From Paenibacillus riograndensis SBR5 (GTDB lineage: Bacteria; Bacillota; Bacilli; Paenibacillales; Paenibacillaceae), in NCBI RefSeq assembly GCF_000981585.1, contig NZ_LN831776.1, positions 3,951,187-4,015,186 on the forward strand: a stretch of 64,000 nucleotides of DNA, given 5' to 3'. The notes beneath the pieces were generated by a model. That model was not told where the DNA came from, ran no database searches, and was given only the letters and a program-made list of their open reading frames with translations. Made by a program: the position numbers and the translations under genes. Below are positions 9,061 through 18,000 of this stretch, in pieces (positions within the stretch are counted from its first letter, which is position 1; each line of letters opens with the position of its first letter).

Positions 9061-9281
9061 CTATATGGATTGAACTTAGTAATATACAAAAAAAGGGAGC
9101 GTGGCGGAGGGGAAGTTTGGAACTGTAGGAGCGGTAGCGTCCGCCTTTGTCTGCGGATTTCCACCGTGAACAGCGGTATACAATCAAGAAATCTGCAGAT
9201 GGGCAGTGGCCGAAAGTCCAAACATTCTCTGGAGTCACGACCAATCCCGAAATAGAAAAATCACAAGTTCAATCTATATAG
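9061..9281 (+). repeat. MITE-like element, copy B (full length, diverged)
   Basis: Terminal inverted repeats at 9061-9077 and 9265-9281 differ at one of 17 positions. The interior matches the reverse complement of the copy at 50371-50588 (for example ggaggggaagtttggaact and cggtagcgtccgcctttgtc), with scattered substitutions and more divergence at both ends. It begins 4 bases after the sufB stop codon and separates sufB from the downstream small gene and nfu. Confidence 0.85.
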
Positions 9282-9335
9282 TTTATAAATCAAGCGTTTA
9301 GCTCTTTCTTTTTAAAGAAGTACGAGGTGTTATTA

Positions 9336-9548
9336 ATGAAGAAAAAAAATTCGGGCATTTCAGAACTAACTCAAATTACCCGGGAGAAAAGGAAAGTTCA
9401 GTTCTATCTTAATATGCTGTTAGGATTGAGCGCGAGTTGCGGTGTGATGATACCTACAGAATCTATTTATTCGCTTCTAATGGAGCTTTCGGCTCAAGAG
9501 GCCTCTCTTATGCAAAAAGCAAAGGATCACTCGGACTATCCAGAATAA
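9336..9548 (+). CDS. Small protein of unknown function (70 aa)
   Basis: ATG at 9336 is preceded by GAGGTG with 6 bases spacing. The product is 70 residues, has a basic N-terminus (MKKKNSGISELTQITREKRK), a central mildly hydrophobic helix (FYLNMLLGLSASCGV) and an acidic, Gln-rich C-terminal helix. One cysteine is present. I do not recognise the family. Its position between sufB and nfu on the same strand suggests a connection to Fe-S metabolism, but a miniature element separates it from sufB. Confidence 0.55.
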   Translation: MKKKNSGISELTQITREKRKVQFYLNMLLGLSASCGVMIPTESIYSLLMELSAQEASLMQKAKDHSDYPE

Positions 9549-9596
9549 AGCAGACTTGAATTGACAGTTGGTAAAACAAAAAGAGGAGCTGGCATA

Positions 9597-9836
9597 ATGG
9601 AGGAAAATGGAGTTTTATTCGATGAAGTATCGGAAGTGCTTCTCAAACTGCGTCCTTTCTTACTGCGTGATGGCGGAGATGCAGAATTGGTTGAGGTTGA
9701 GAACGGCGTAGCTAAATTAAGATTTTTGGGAGCCTGCAACGGTTGCCCAAGTGCAACGATTACGTTAAAAGCCGCTATCGAGCGCGCAATTCTTGAGGAA
9801 ATCGAAGATATTAAAGAAGTTGTACAAGTATTTTAA
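9597..9836 (+). CDS. NifU C-terminal domain (Nfu-type) Fe-S carrier
   Basis: A 79-residue protein consisting of a single NifU C-terminal domain. [20 protein letters not shown] and the CxxC motif GACNGCPSA (Cys47, Cys50) are diagnostic. Two such chains share a [4Fe-4S] cluster between the CxxC motifs and hand it to target enzymes, as for B. subtilis YutM. The ATG at 9597 has AGAGGAG 7-8 bases upstream; the frame stays open further upstream, but that part is unlike the family. The location 540 bases after sufB suggests that it works downstream of SufBCD. Confidence 0.92.
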   Translation: MEENGVLFDEVSEVLLKLRPFLLRDGGDAELVEVENGVAKLRFLGACNGCPSATITLKAAIERAILEEIEDIKEVVQVF

Positions 9837-9842
9837 ACCCCT

Positions 9843-9886
9843 GAACCCGCAAAAAACCTTGTTTTTACAAGACTTTTTGCGGGTTC
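9843..9886 (+). terminator. Intrinsic terminator after nfu
   Basis: A 13-bp perfect stem (gaacccgcaaaaa with tttttgcgggttc) starts 7 bases after the nfu stop codon and is followed by a T/C-rich stretch. It probably ends the suf-nfu transcription unit. Confidence 0.85.
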
Positions 9887-10102
9887 CTTCTTATCAAGCC
9901 CCAATGCGGTTGTCAGGCTGATAAATTTTACTTCATTAATATGAAATGCAAATAGCCATATCTTTAAATCATTGATATAATAGAAAACATTAGAATAGAA
10001 ACATATATTCCCCGATAGCTGAAACTGAGCAGGATCTCACAGCCCATACTCCACCCTTCATGGGGCAGATATGGGTTTATGTTATTTTATGAGGGTGATC
10101 CA

Positions 10103-11173
10103 TTGAAAGAGTTAATCATGGAGGTCATTGAGCGTAAATACGGTGCAGTGCGCCGGACGAGAACCAAACTGAAGCTTGAGAAGCTTGAGCAGGATATCAT
10201 TGGCACCTATGAGTACCGTTCGGATTATGTGGATGCAGGCGGATTCTCCACGTTTCAAGCGGGGATGAAGGAGCTTTTGGCTGAAAAGTATCTAATCCCG
10301 CTGATCCGGCCAAAGAAATACAAGTCTTCTGCTCTGGATGAAGTCTATTGGCTGGCTGAAACGGCTTCCACTACGGGCGGCTGGAACGAGGCTTCCATGC
10401 TGCGGGTATTGGCTGCGCATCCGCTGAATCTTGACTATTACATCAACCATCCCGCTGAGCAGACGGTGCAAGTATGGGAATACATAGAGCGGATTTATAC
10501 TTTTCTGCGGACCGCAGGGGAGCGGGAAATCATCACCCGGGAAGAACGCTCACTGGAGCTGTTCGATGATGAGAAGTTTCTGTCTGAAAAAGAAGGCGCC
10601 CAACTCCTAAAGAGACTGGGCATTACACTGGAGACACTCAAAGCAGTGACCGTTCGGGAACATTTTGAGTATTACCCAGAGTCTTTGCAGTCTGTGCGCA
10701 GTATCCTGATTTCAGAGAATCATTCTTTTTATGACTCTGCCAAAAGACTGATCAAAGCAGGCAAATCCGTTTGCGGCTTGCAGCCGGATATGCTGATTTA
10801 CGGTGAAGGCTGGAAGATCGTCAGCAGCTTAATGTTTCTTGCGGAACTGGATGCGGACGCACAAGGGGCTTCAATTGGCTATGTTGGCGATATGGACAAG
10901 GCGGGCTGGGATATTTACGGAAACCTGAAGCTCAGCTATCCGCACCTAAAGCTGAACCTGGCGCTTACGGTTTATGAATATATGGCCAATTTTGCGAAAC
11001 ACACATACCCCTATGCAAATGAACAGAAATGCACCGCCCCCCACTTGGAGATTATGCTGCAAGAGGTGTCTGCGGTTCCCCGGCTGAAGCTGTGTATCAA
11101 GAGATTGTTAGAAGATAATAAGCGGATTCCCCAGGAAGTCCTAAACTACGAAGTGATGGCGAGGTTGGCGTGA
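10103..11173 (+). CDS. jetD: Wadjet JetD-like TOPRIM nuclease subunit
   Basis: About 356 residues from the TTG at 10103, which has GAGGGTGA 5 bases upstream; an in-frame ATG at 10079 lacks a ribosome site. The N-terminal half looks like winged helices (DYVDAGGFSTFQAGMKELLA). The C-terminal half is a TOPRIM fold: Glu235 in YGEGWKIV and the DxD pair Asp263/Asp265 in VGDMDKAGWDIY, then the typical ending KRLLEDNKRIPQEVLNYEV. This matches the DUF2220 (JetD_C) nuclease of Wadjet, which cuts circular DNA after loop extrusion by JetABC. It is the first gene of the operon, which differs from the jetABCD order of type I. Confidence 0.85.
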   Translation: MKELIMEVIERKYGAVRRTRTKLKLEKLEQDIIGTYEYRSDYVDAGGFSTFQAGMKELLAEKYLIPLIRPKKYKSSALDEVYWLAETASTTGGWNEASMLRVLAAHPLNLDYYINHPAEQTVQVWEYIERIYTFLRTAGEREIITREERSLELFDDEKFLSEKEGAQLLKRLGITLETLKAVTVREHFEYYPESLQSVRSILISENHSFYDSAKRLIKAGKSVCGLQPDMLIYGEGWKIVSSLMFLAELDADAQGASIGYVGDMDKAGWDIYGNLKLSYPHLKLNLALTVYEYMANFAKHTYPYANEQKCTAPHLEIMLQEVSAVPRLKLCIKRLLEDNKRIPQEVLNYEVMARLA

Positions 11174-11176
11174 AGC

Positions 11177-12685
11177 ATGAACTGGAGTGATTTTGGAGAA
11201 CGGAATAAACGGCTGAACCCCTTATGGACTCTGGGGGCAGGCATGAATCTCGGTGAACTGCAGCCCTATAAGGAGATGGTAGCGCTCAGCGTGCTGCTTC
11301 AGGTCTATTATCTGGAGCTGGAATCCAATGAGCAGAGGTCCAGGGAGGATATTGTGGAGTTGGCCTGGAGTTCACTGGAACGGTTCAATATTACGAAGCT
11401 GGGCACTGCCGAATCTGTGGAGCGGCTGGTGGATGGTCTGCTGTGGAGCGGAAGCGGCGGGGATTTTGAAGCCTACTATTATGATGATCTGTCCCGGCAG
11501 ATGGCCGTGCAGAAATACAAATATTTTACGGTGGACGAGGATGCTACACGGACCAGCTGGGAAGAGAGCGGCAAAACCGTTTACCGGCTGTCGGAATATG
11601 CCATGGAGCTGATCTTCATGAGCCACGAGATTATTGAAGAATTTCAGATCAGCATCAAGCTGCTGGAAATTCAGATGCACATCAAGCATGGGCGGGTCAC
11701 GCGCGCTATGCAGGATGTAGGCGAGCTGATCTCACGGGTGCGGAAGATGACGCAGCAGCAGCAGGAGTACCGCAATGCGCTGCGCCGGAATCCCAAGCAT
11801 ATGTTCAGTGAATACGGTGTGCTGCGGCATCGGCGGCTGGAGGAAATTCACCTGCAGTTTGACGAAGAGCGCAGGCATTTTGACAACATCCACCGATCGC
11901 TGGCCCGGCTCGCCAATGATGAGAAGGATGTTATCGACTTCAATGAGCTGCGCCAGCTCTCGGAGAGGGTCGAGCTGTCCAGACGAGTGCATGATGAGCT
12001 GGCTGAGGTGGTGCTGAGCATCTTTGAAGCGGAGACAAATCTGCGGCTGAATTTCCCTGAGCTATTCTGGGGAGCCGGGGGCTTTAATTTCCGCACGCAT
12101 ATCTGGGAGGAATGGGTGAAGGCCGAAGGGCTGCCGGATGCGGACAGCCTGGAACTGCTGATCGGCGGGCTGTTCACGCCCAGCCAGGATTTTATCTACC
12201 CGCTGGCCTGGGCATGGGAGGAGCAGGAGGTCGGCTTTTTGCCCGAAGATGTATTAGACGAGCCGGACGAAGCCGGTGAAGAAGAGAGCATCCCTTATAC
12301 ACCCAAGTCCATTCCCTGGTCAAGCGTTTCCGAGCTGTGGCTGCCCGTATTTAAAGGACTGGCGGAGAAAGGAAGCTTTACCTTCGCCGAAGAAGCATTT
12401 ACGGAAGAGGAACAGCGCAAATGGTCGGGTACTCCGGATGCGGTTGATCTGTGGGCGCAGTTTTTCCATACGGAAATTACTGTCCAACCGCAGGATGCGG
12501 ACAGCCAAGGCGGGGCGGCTGATGAGTGCCAGAAATTAATCCGGCATCTGCTGGCGGCAAATCCGGAGCTGGAGGTTCTCCGCGGCAAGGTGCTGCGGAC
12601 AACGATTCAGGGCAGCCATCGCCCAAGCGTCACCTGGCCCGGTCTGGAAATGAGTCCTTATACCATAACTATCATAGAGAGGTGA
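11177..12685 (+). CDS. jetA: Wadjet JetA-like kleisin subunit
   Basis: A 502-residue protein that starts 3 bases after jetD stops. It has helix-rich segments with coiled-coil character around residues 170-270 (KLLEIQMHIKHGRVTRAMQD through RRHFDNIHRSLARLAN) and an acidic linker (EDVLDEPDEAGEEE) near residue 360. Winged-helix-like ends and a long central helical region fit the kleisin-type JetA that bridges the heads of JetC. I assign it by operon position and general architecture, since kleisins have few fixed residues; it resembles the type III JetA family. Confidence 0.8.
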   Translation: MNWSDFGERNKRLNPLWTLGAGMNLGELQPYKEMVALSVLLQVYYLELESNEQRSREDIVELAWSSLERFNITKLGTAESVERLVDGLLWSGSGGDFEAYYYDDLSRQMAVQKYKYFTVDEDATRTSWEESGKTVYRLSEYAMELIFMSHEIIEEFQISIKLLEIQMHIKHGRVTRAMQDVGELISRVRKMTQQQQEYRNALRRNPKHMFSEYGVLRHRRLEEIHLQFDEERRHFDNIHRSLARLANDEKDVIDFNELRQLSERVELSRRVHDELAEVVLSIFEAETNLRLNFPELFWGAGGFNFRTHIWEEWVKAEGLPDADSLELLIGGLFTPSQDFIYPLAWAWEEQEVGFLPEDVLDEPDEAGEEESIPYTPKSIPWSSVSELWLPVFKGLAEKGSFTFAEEAFTEEEQRKWSGTPDAVDLWAQFFHTEITVQPQDADSQGGAADECQKLIRHLLAANPELEVLRGKVLRTTIQGSHRPSVTWPGLEMSPYTITIIER

Positions 12686-12694
12686 TGATTCAGC

Positions 12695-13453
12695 ATGAAC
12701 TATTCGCTAGAACAATTACAGCAGGCTTCGCGGCTGTTTTTTGACCTGCTGCGCCGGAAGGTGATTTCGCTGGATGATCCCGCAGCCGCTGAATGCCTTC
12801 AGGACAACGGAGCTTATGACGCCCTGCAGTACATGGCCAAGGAAGGAGGCTGCCGGATTATGAATTCCGGACACCGCCTGCACCTGCTGGTCAATCCGCT
12901 GGGCTCGGGTTTTGCCAGCAATTTCACACAACTCAGGAACAAATATTCACGGATTGAGCGCAAAACCCATTTACATATCATCAACATTATTATTCTGGTG
13001 TTCCTAGCCGAGATGGACCAGGATGAGCATCATTTCAAGCCCGGGCAGGACAGCATGTCCTATATTCAAATCTCAGATCAGGTATCCTCATTGTTTCAGG
13101 CATGGATGGAAATGGACAGCGAGGGCGGCTTCAGCAGGCAGTGGCGCCTGGATATCCAGGCGATGCACAAGGTCTGGACAAGCCTCTATATGCAGACCAA
13201 AAGCCAGGAGGAAGCTGATTCTCTTAGCAGAGGAGCCGGTTCCCGGATCGGATTGATTCATGAGGGCATGAAGCTGCTGGAGGAGGAGCATCTGGTCTTC
13301 ATCTCGGAGAACGAGAAGCGGATTTTCCCGCGTGAAGAATTATATGAAAGAATGCGTTATCTGTACCATGATGTTGACCGTTATAAGGAACTGAAGGCAC
13401 TGATCGGGCGTACCTTGACGGAGAAGGAGGGGGAAGCCCATGCCGCGCATTGA
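12695..13453 (+). CDS. jetB: Wadjet JetB-like KITE subunit
   Basis: A 252-residue protein with GAGAGGTGAT upstream of its ATG. Two small winged-helix-like regions can be seen: KVISLDDPAAAECLQDNGAY near the N-terminus and GMKLLEEEHLVFISENEKRI near the C-terminus. This suits JetB, the KITE-type partner of JetA, and resembles the DUF6063 proteins found in type III loci. The last 14 bases overlap the start of jetC, so translation is coupled. Assignment relies on operon context as well as on sequence. Confidence 0.8.
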   Translation: MNYSLEQLQQASRLFFDLLRRKVISLDDPAAAECLQDNGAYDALQYMAKEGGCRIMNSGHRLHLLVNPLGSGFASNFTQLRNKYSRIERKTHLHIINIIILVFLAEMDQDEHHFKPGQDSMSYIQISDQVSSLFQAWMEMDSEGGFSRQWRLDIQAMHKVWTSLYMQTKSQEEADSLSRGAGSRIGLIHEGMKLLEEEHLVFISENEKRIFPREELYERMRYLYHDVDRYKELKALIGRTLTEKEGEAHAAH

Positions 13454-16400
13454 GCGAATCCGGATTACCGGACTGAAATATGAAAAGATGCTCAAAAAGT
13501 ATGACGATATGGTTCTGGACCTCAGCAATGAGGATGGACCGGCCAACACACTGATTACCCTGATGAACGGCGGCGGCAAGGGTGTGCTGCTGCAATCGAT
13601 TTTCCAGCTGTTGATTCCGAAAGCAGCCTGGGGTAAGGATAATGAGAACCAGGTTGAGGCTTTTTTCCATAATCACAAAAAACAGCTCAAGCCCTACACC
13701 TTCCACGTGGCCATTGAATGGCGCCTGGATAACAGCGACCGCAATGAGTACATGACCACCGGCATCGCGATGACGGCCCACAGCTCTGTGGACCAGCTGG
13801 AGATTAAGGTTGATTATCTGCTCTATGCCCTGCTCGACTATGAAGAACATGCTGAGCTTACACTTTCCACATTGCCGCTCTATGACATCGATGCCGGGGG
13901 TCCCGTGAGTTTCGAGAGCATTCAACAGTTTGTGCGGGACCACCGGGGGGAAATGGCATCCTTTGGAAGCCACAGCTCGGATCTGAAAAAATACTATAAT
14001 TTCCTGGCAGAACGGGATATCCATATCGGCGAGTGGCGCAACATGCGGCGGATTAACGGTGAAGAGGGCGGGATTAAGGGCTATTTCCAGAAAAATGATG
14101 CCTTTACGAATCAGAATCTGTTCGAAAAGCTTATTATTCCCGAAATCGGCACCAGCTTGAACGAAGGCCTGCCTGAGCAGGAAGGCTCTCTCCAGAAAAT
14201 GTTCATGGATGCGGCGATCGTTGCGCAGAGACTGCCGATGCTGGAGCAGCGCGAGAAGGCTTTTGCCGAGTTTACCGGGCTGGCAGCGCCGCTGCATGAG
14301 CTGGTGAAGCAGGGGACGGAAGCGGACCTGCACTACCGCGAAACAGAGCTGCTGGGACGGCAAATGTACACCGTGATCCATGACGAGCTGAAGACAGCCG
14401 AAGAGGGGCGCCGCAAAAAAGCGGACGAGCTGGTACAGCTCCATCAGGAGTCGCGGCAGCTGCGTTTTGAAGCGGATAACCTGAATTACCTGCGCAGCAA
14501 AGCGGAGGCCGACCGGAAGCAGGAGGATTTCCAAAAGATAAGCGATAATCAAATCCGCGCCCGCCAGCGTCTGGAAGATTCGAAAGCGAAGGAAAAGGAG
14601 CTGGAGACCGCCCATTATCTGGCCCGGCGGAAGCTTCAGCTCCGCCAGATGGAGCAGTGGCAGAAGGAAATTGAAGCCATCGAAGGGTCGCTTGAGATGA
14701 AGGAGCGCCAAGAGGTGGTTCAAGCCGCAAAAGAAGAGCTGCGCCAGCAGTGGGAGCAAGTGTACAAGCTGTGGCAGGGGCGGATTTCGGCGTTCAGCCG
14801 CCGCCAGCAATCCTTAAGCGCAGAGGAAGCTGCCCGCCGCAAGGAACGGGAAAGCTGTCTGCTGGAGCTGGGCGGCCTGGACAGCCGGATTCACGAGCTG
14901 ACCGCCTCCATCCGCCAATATACGGAGGCGCTCGGGGTGTTCGCCGCCCGCCATGGGCAGGAAGCCGCCCATTCCCCGGCTGCATCGCTTCAGCGGGCCA
15001 TCGCTGCGGCCAAAGGCTTCGCCGAGAATATCGCTGCGCTGAATGAACGGCGTAAGGCTGCGGATGAAGACCGCTTCCGGCTGCATACGAAGCATACCCA
15101 GGTCAGCGGGAAGCTCCTTGCCCATGAGCAGCAGGAGGGGGAGCTGCAGGAACAGCTGGATATTCAGCTGAACCGGGAATCGCAGCTCTGGTCACAGCTG
15201 GTCGTGCTGCTGGAGCTGTATGAAGAGCATAATAGGCTGGGCGCGACAGGCTTGTTCGAAGCGAAGGCTGTTGTGCAGGAGCGCTTCATCCGCAGGCTGG
15301 ACGAAGCCGAGGCGCAGACCAAACGGCTACGAAGAGATTATTATCATCAATTGCTGGATGTTGAGCTGCAGCATGAAGCCTACTGGCTGCCGAACAGCGA
15401 TCTGCTGACGGTGAAGGACAGGCTCGATGCGCTGAAGATCAGCTCGATGCTGGGCAGCGCCTTCCTGAACGATCAGCCTTATCTGATCCGTGAGGAAGAG
15501 CTGGACCGGCATCCGCTGCTGCCTTACGGTCTCATTGTTACTGAACGAGAGGCTGCCAAGCTGCAGCCGGGAATGCTGAAGGATCTGCTGCTCAAATCAG
15601 CAGTCCCGGTCTTCATCCGCGAGCAGATGGCGCAGCCTGCGGAGCAGCCCTTCCTGCTGCTGGGCGGACAAGGCCCGCAGATGGTGCTGCAGCCGGACCG
15701 TTTTCTGGAGTGGAAGCAGGGAATCTCTGCAAGACTCAAGGATCAGGAAGTGGAGCTGCAGGATGCGGAGGGATATCTGGCGAAGCTGAAATCCGCAAGA
15801 CAGGAGTATGAGCGGTTGTTCCAGGGTGAGCATTCGATTAGCCTCAAGGGCAAGCTGAAAGCTCTGAACGGCTTGCAGAATGAGCTGCGCATAAGTTTGG
15901 GCGAACTGAATACCGAAATTAGCGAAAATGCAGCTGCAATTGGTGTGATTGTGCGGGAAATCTCCGAATGCGAAGCCGGCAAAGAGGAACACGAGGAGAA
16001 AGCGGCAGCGCTGCGCGAATGGAACGAACGGACCCATAAACAGGAACAGGACTATAAAGACAAGCAGAAGGCAGTTGACCGCAGAAGCGAGCTGAACAAA
16101 GAAATAACAGGCAAGGAACAGCAGCTGGCACAGCTAAAGGCCGAGCTGGACAGTACGTCTCTGGAACGGGAAAGGTGGGTTGGAGATACCCGGTATTCAT
16201 TGTTCCCAAGGCTCCAAACCTGGTTCCCTGAGCTTGTCTACCCGGCCGGACTACAGGCTTCCTCGACCCAACATGCAGAGGATCAGCCGGAGTTCCCCCT
16301 TGATGCTTCCATTCAGGACAAACTGCTTCAGATCCTGAGTACTCTGGAGAGCCTTCAGCAATCCCTGAGCCGCAATGAGCTGGAAATCCGCACAAGGGCC

Positions 16401-17936
16401 GCACAGATCAAAGCAGCGGCTGAACAGCTGGCTGAGCTTGAAGCAGCCGTTCAGCAGATTGAGGCGAATTGGCGCAATGTGCCGGAGCCAAACGATACAC
16501 CTGACGCGATCATGGCAGCCAGAACACGGCAGAAGAGCGACACTGGAATGCTGGACGAGGACTATCAGCTTGTCCGCGATTCCTTCGTCCGCTGTCAGAC
16601 CGAGCTGGACCATCTGCAGAAGCAGCTGGCCAAAGCAGAGAAGGCGATCAAGGAAAAGCATGAGCGGGCTGTGGAGCTCTGGAATGAACCGCTGGACCCG
16701 AAAGAAGACGAGATCAGAGAACGGTCCCGTGAGAATGAGTATGCACTGAACAACTGTAAGCAGACCCTGGCTTCACTGGATCAATGGCTTCAGACACTTG
16801 CCAGCCAGAGCAAAGTCATGGAAACCCATGTGGAAGGGCGGCTGCAGCTGCGTGACATTCCTGAAGAAGTACAGCTGCGCACTAGAGAGGACTGCGAGCA
16901 GGCGGTGGCTGAATGGCTGCTGCGCAGCAAGGAAAGCCGCAGTGAACGGAGCGAAATTTCACGGAAAGTCAAGGAAGAGAAAACCTCACTCAGCGGCAAG
17001 ATTGCCAAAGGCGGCTGGAATGCCGAGCTGGAAACCAAGATCCAGGAACGTCTGAACACCGTGCATTGGGAAGATTTCTCCATTGCGCTGCAGGTGCTGG
17101 ACTCGATGCTCCAGAGCTCGCAGGATCAGATTGAGAGCATCCGCAGCGATAAGGAAGGCATGGAGCTGTCCCGCAAAATGTGGGTTGGCCGGGCTGCGAA
17201 GCGGGTAGTACAGATCGTTGACATTTTGAAGCGCATGGAACGCCGGATGATCATCCACAACGAGAACGGCCATGCGTTCCCGCTGGTGCGTTTGAATTAT
17301 AAAAACATCAATGTGCCCAAGACAACCGAAGATATCGAACCGCTGGTGAGCGATTACTTCAACCGCTGCATCAGCAGCCTGCTGGAGAAATTTCCGAAGA
17401 TCGAGCAGGTACCGGCAGCGGCGGTCAAGGATCTGATCAGCGACGGCAAGATTGTCTACGCCGCCCTGCAGAACCGCTTCCCGGTCTTGCAGGTCTATAA
17501 GCCGGTGACGGAGAATTATTTCCTCTATGCGGCTCCGGAGGAGTATCACTACTCTGATTGGGAAGTCATCAACCGGGGAGCATTGGACGAAGCGGTCGGC
17601 AGCGGCGGGCAGCGCCAGTCGGTCCAGCTGCTGGTGGCGATGATGATCATGACCCATAAACGGGTCAACCGCGAGAATAAAGGCTGGACGGTTTTTTTAT
17701 ATGACAATCCGTTTGGTGAAATGGTATCTAATAACGTGCTTGATCCGGTATTCGAAATCTCCAAGGCACTGCGCTTCCAGTGGCTAATCGTTACTCCGCC
17801 GGAGCTGGTGAAAAATGATGTTAGCGTCCGCTTCGGCGTCTACTGGCAGCTTTATTTTGGCGGTGAAAAGGGCGACATGCTGGAATCCACGCTCATAAAA
17901 GGCGGACGCAAGCTGATTCCGGCCTCACTGTTCTGA
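13440..17936 (+). CDS. jetC: Wadjet JetC-like SMC/MukB-type ATPase
   Basis: A 1498-residue SMC-like protein. The N-terminal ATPase half carries a P-loop written TLMNGGGKGVLLQSI (residues 40-54), and the C-terminal half has the ABC signature GSGGQRQSVQLLVA near residue 1387 and Walker B TVFLYDNPFGEM near 1418-1427 (Asp1422). Between lie long Glu/Lys/Gln-rich coiled coils with a hinge-like globular part around residues 650-750. JetC dimers extrude DNA loops, with JetA and JetB bound to the heads. Lys-Gly replaces the usual Lys-Ser/Thr after the P-loop, and Asn follows the Walker B Asp where Glu is expected. DNPFG may be normal in this subfamily, but I cannot verify that. Confidence 0.9.
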   Translation: MPRIERIRITGLKYEKMLKKYDDMVLDLSNEDGPANTLITLMNGGGKGVLLQSIFQLLIPKAAWGKDNENQVEAFFHNHKKQLKPYTFHVAIEWRLDNSDRNEYMTTGIAMTAHSSVDQLEIKVDYLLYALLDYEEHAELTLSTLPLYDIDAGGPVSFESIQQFVRDHRGEMASFGSHSSDLKKYYNFLAERDIHIGEWRNMRRINGEEGGIKGYFQKNDAFTNQNLFEKLIIPEIGTSLNEGLPEQEGSLQKMFMDAAIVAQRLPMLEQREKAFAEFTGLAAPLHELVKQGTEADLHYRETELLGRQMYTVIHDELKTAEEGRRKKADELVQLHQESRQLRFEADNLNYLRSKAEADRKQEDFQKISDNQIRARQRLEDSKAKEKELETAHYLARRKLQLRQMEQWQKEIEAIEGSLEMKERQEVVQAAKEELRQQWEQVYKLWQGRISAFSRRQQSLSAEEAARRKERESCLLELGGLDSRIHELTASIRQYTEALGVFAARHGQEAAHSPAASLQRAIAAAKGFAENIAALNERRKAADEDRFRLHTKHTQVSGKLLAHEQQEGELQEQLDIQLNRESQLWSQLVVLLELYEEHNRLGATGLFEAKAVVQERFIRRLDEAEAQTKRLRRDYYHQLLDVELQHEAYWLPNSDLLTVKDRLDALKISSMLGSAFLNDQPYLIREEELDRHPLLPYGLIVTEREAAKLQPGMLKDLLLKSAVPVFIREQMAQPAEQPFLLLGGQGPQMVLQPDRFLEWKQGISARLKDQEVELQDAEGYLAKLKSARQEYERLFQGEHSISLKGKLKALNGLQNELRISLGELNTEISENAAAIGVIVREISECEAGKEEHEEKAAALREWNERTHKQEQDYKDKQKAVDRRSELNKEITGKEQQLAQLKAELDSTSLERERWVGDTRYSLFPRLQTWFPELVYPAGLQASSTQHAEDQPEFPLDASIQDKLLQILSTLESLQQSLSRNELEIRTRAAQIKAAAEQLAELEAAVQQIEANWRNVPEPNDTPDAIMAARTRQKSDTGMLDEDYQLVRDSFVRCQTELDHLQKQLAKAEKAIKEKHERAVELWNEPLDPKEDEIRERSRENEYALNNCKQTLASLDQWLQTLASQSKVMETHVEGRLQLRDIPEEVQLRTREDCEQAVAEWLLRSKESRSERSEISRKVKEEKTSLSGKIAKGGWNAELETKIQERLNTVHWEDFSIALQVLDSMLQSSQDQIESIRSDKEGMELSRKMWVGRAAKRVVQIVDILKRMERRMIIHNENGHAFPLVRLNYKNINVPKTTEDIEPLVSDYFNRCISSLLEKFPKIEQVPAAAVKDLISDGKIVYAALQNRFPVLQVYKPVTENYFLYAAPEEYHYSDWEVINRGALDEAVGSGGQRQSVQLLVAMMIMTHKRVNRENKGWTVFLYDNPFGEMVSNNVLDPVFEISKALRFQWLIVTPPELVKNDVSVRFGVYWQLYFGGEKGDMLESTLIKGGRKLIPASLF

Positions 17937-18000
17937 TTATCGAATCCTATTATTGCAACCGATATAGAAGTTAGTCTCTATGTCAAGCCTGGGGGTACGT

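Noticed and set aside
9061..9255. Small plus-strand gene right after sufB
   Set aside because: The frame lies within the miniature inverted-repeat element and is not coding-like.
13299..14810. Long antisense open frame (about 500 codons) opposite jetC
   Set aside because: It is a shadow of GC-rich coding sequence: composition is Leu/His/Gln-rich without domain logic, there is no ribosome site, and the plus-strand frame has clear ATPase motifs.
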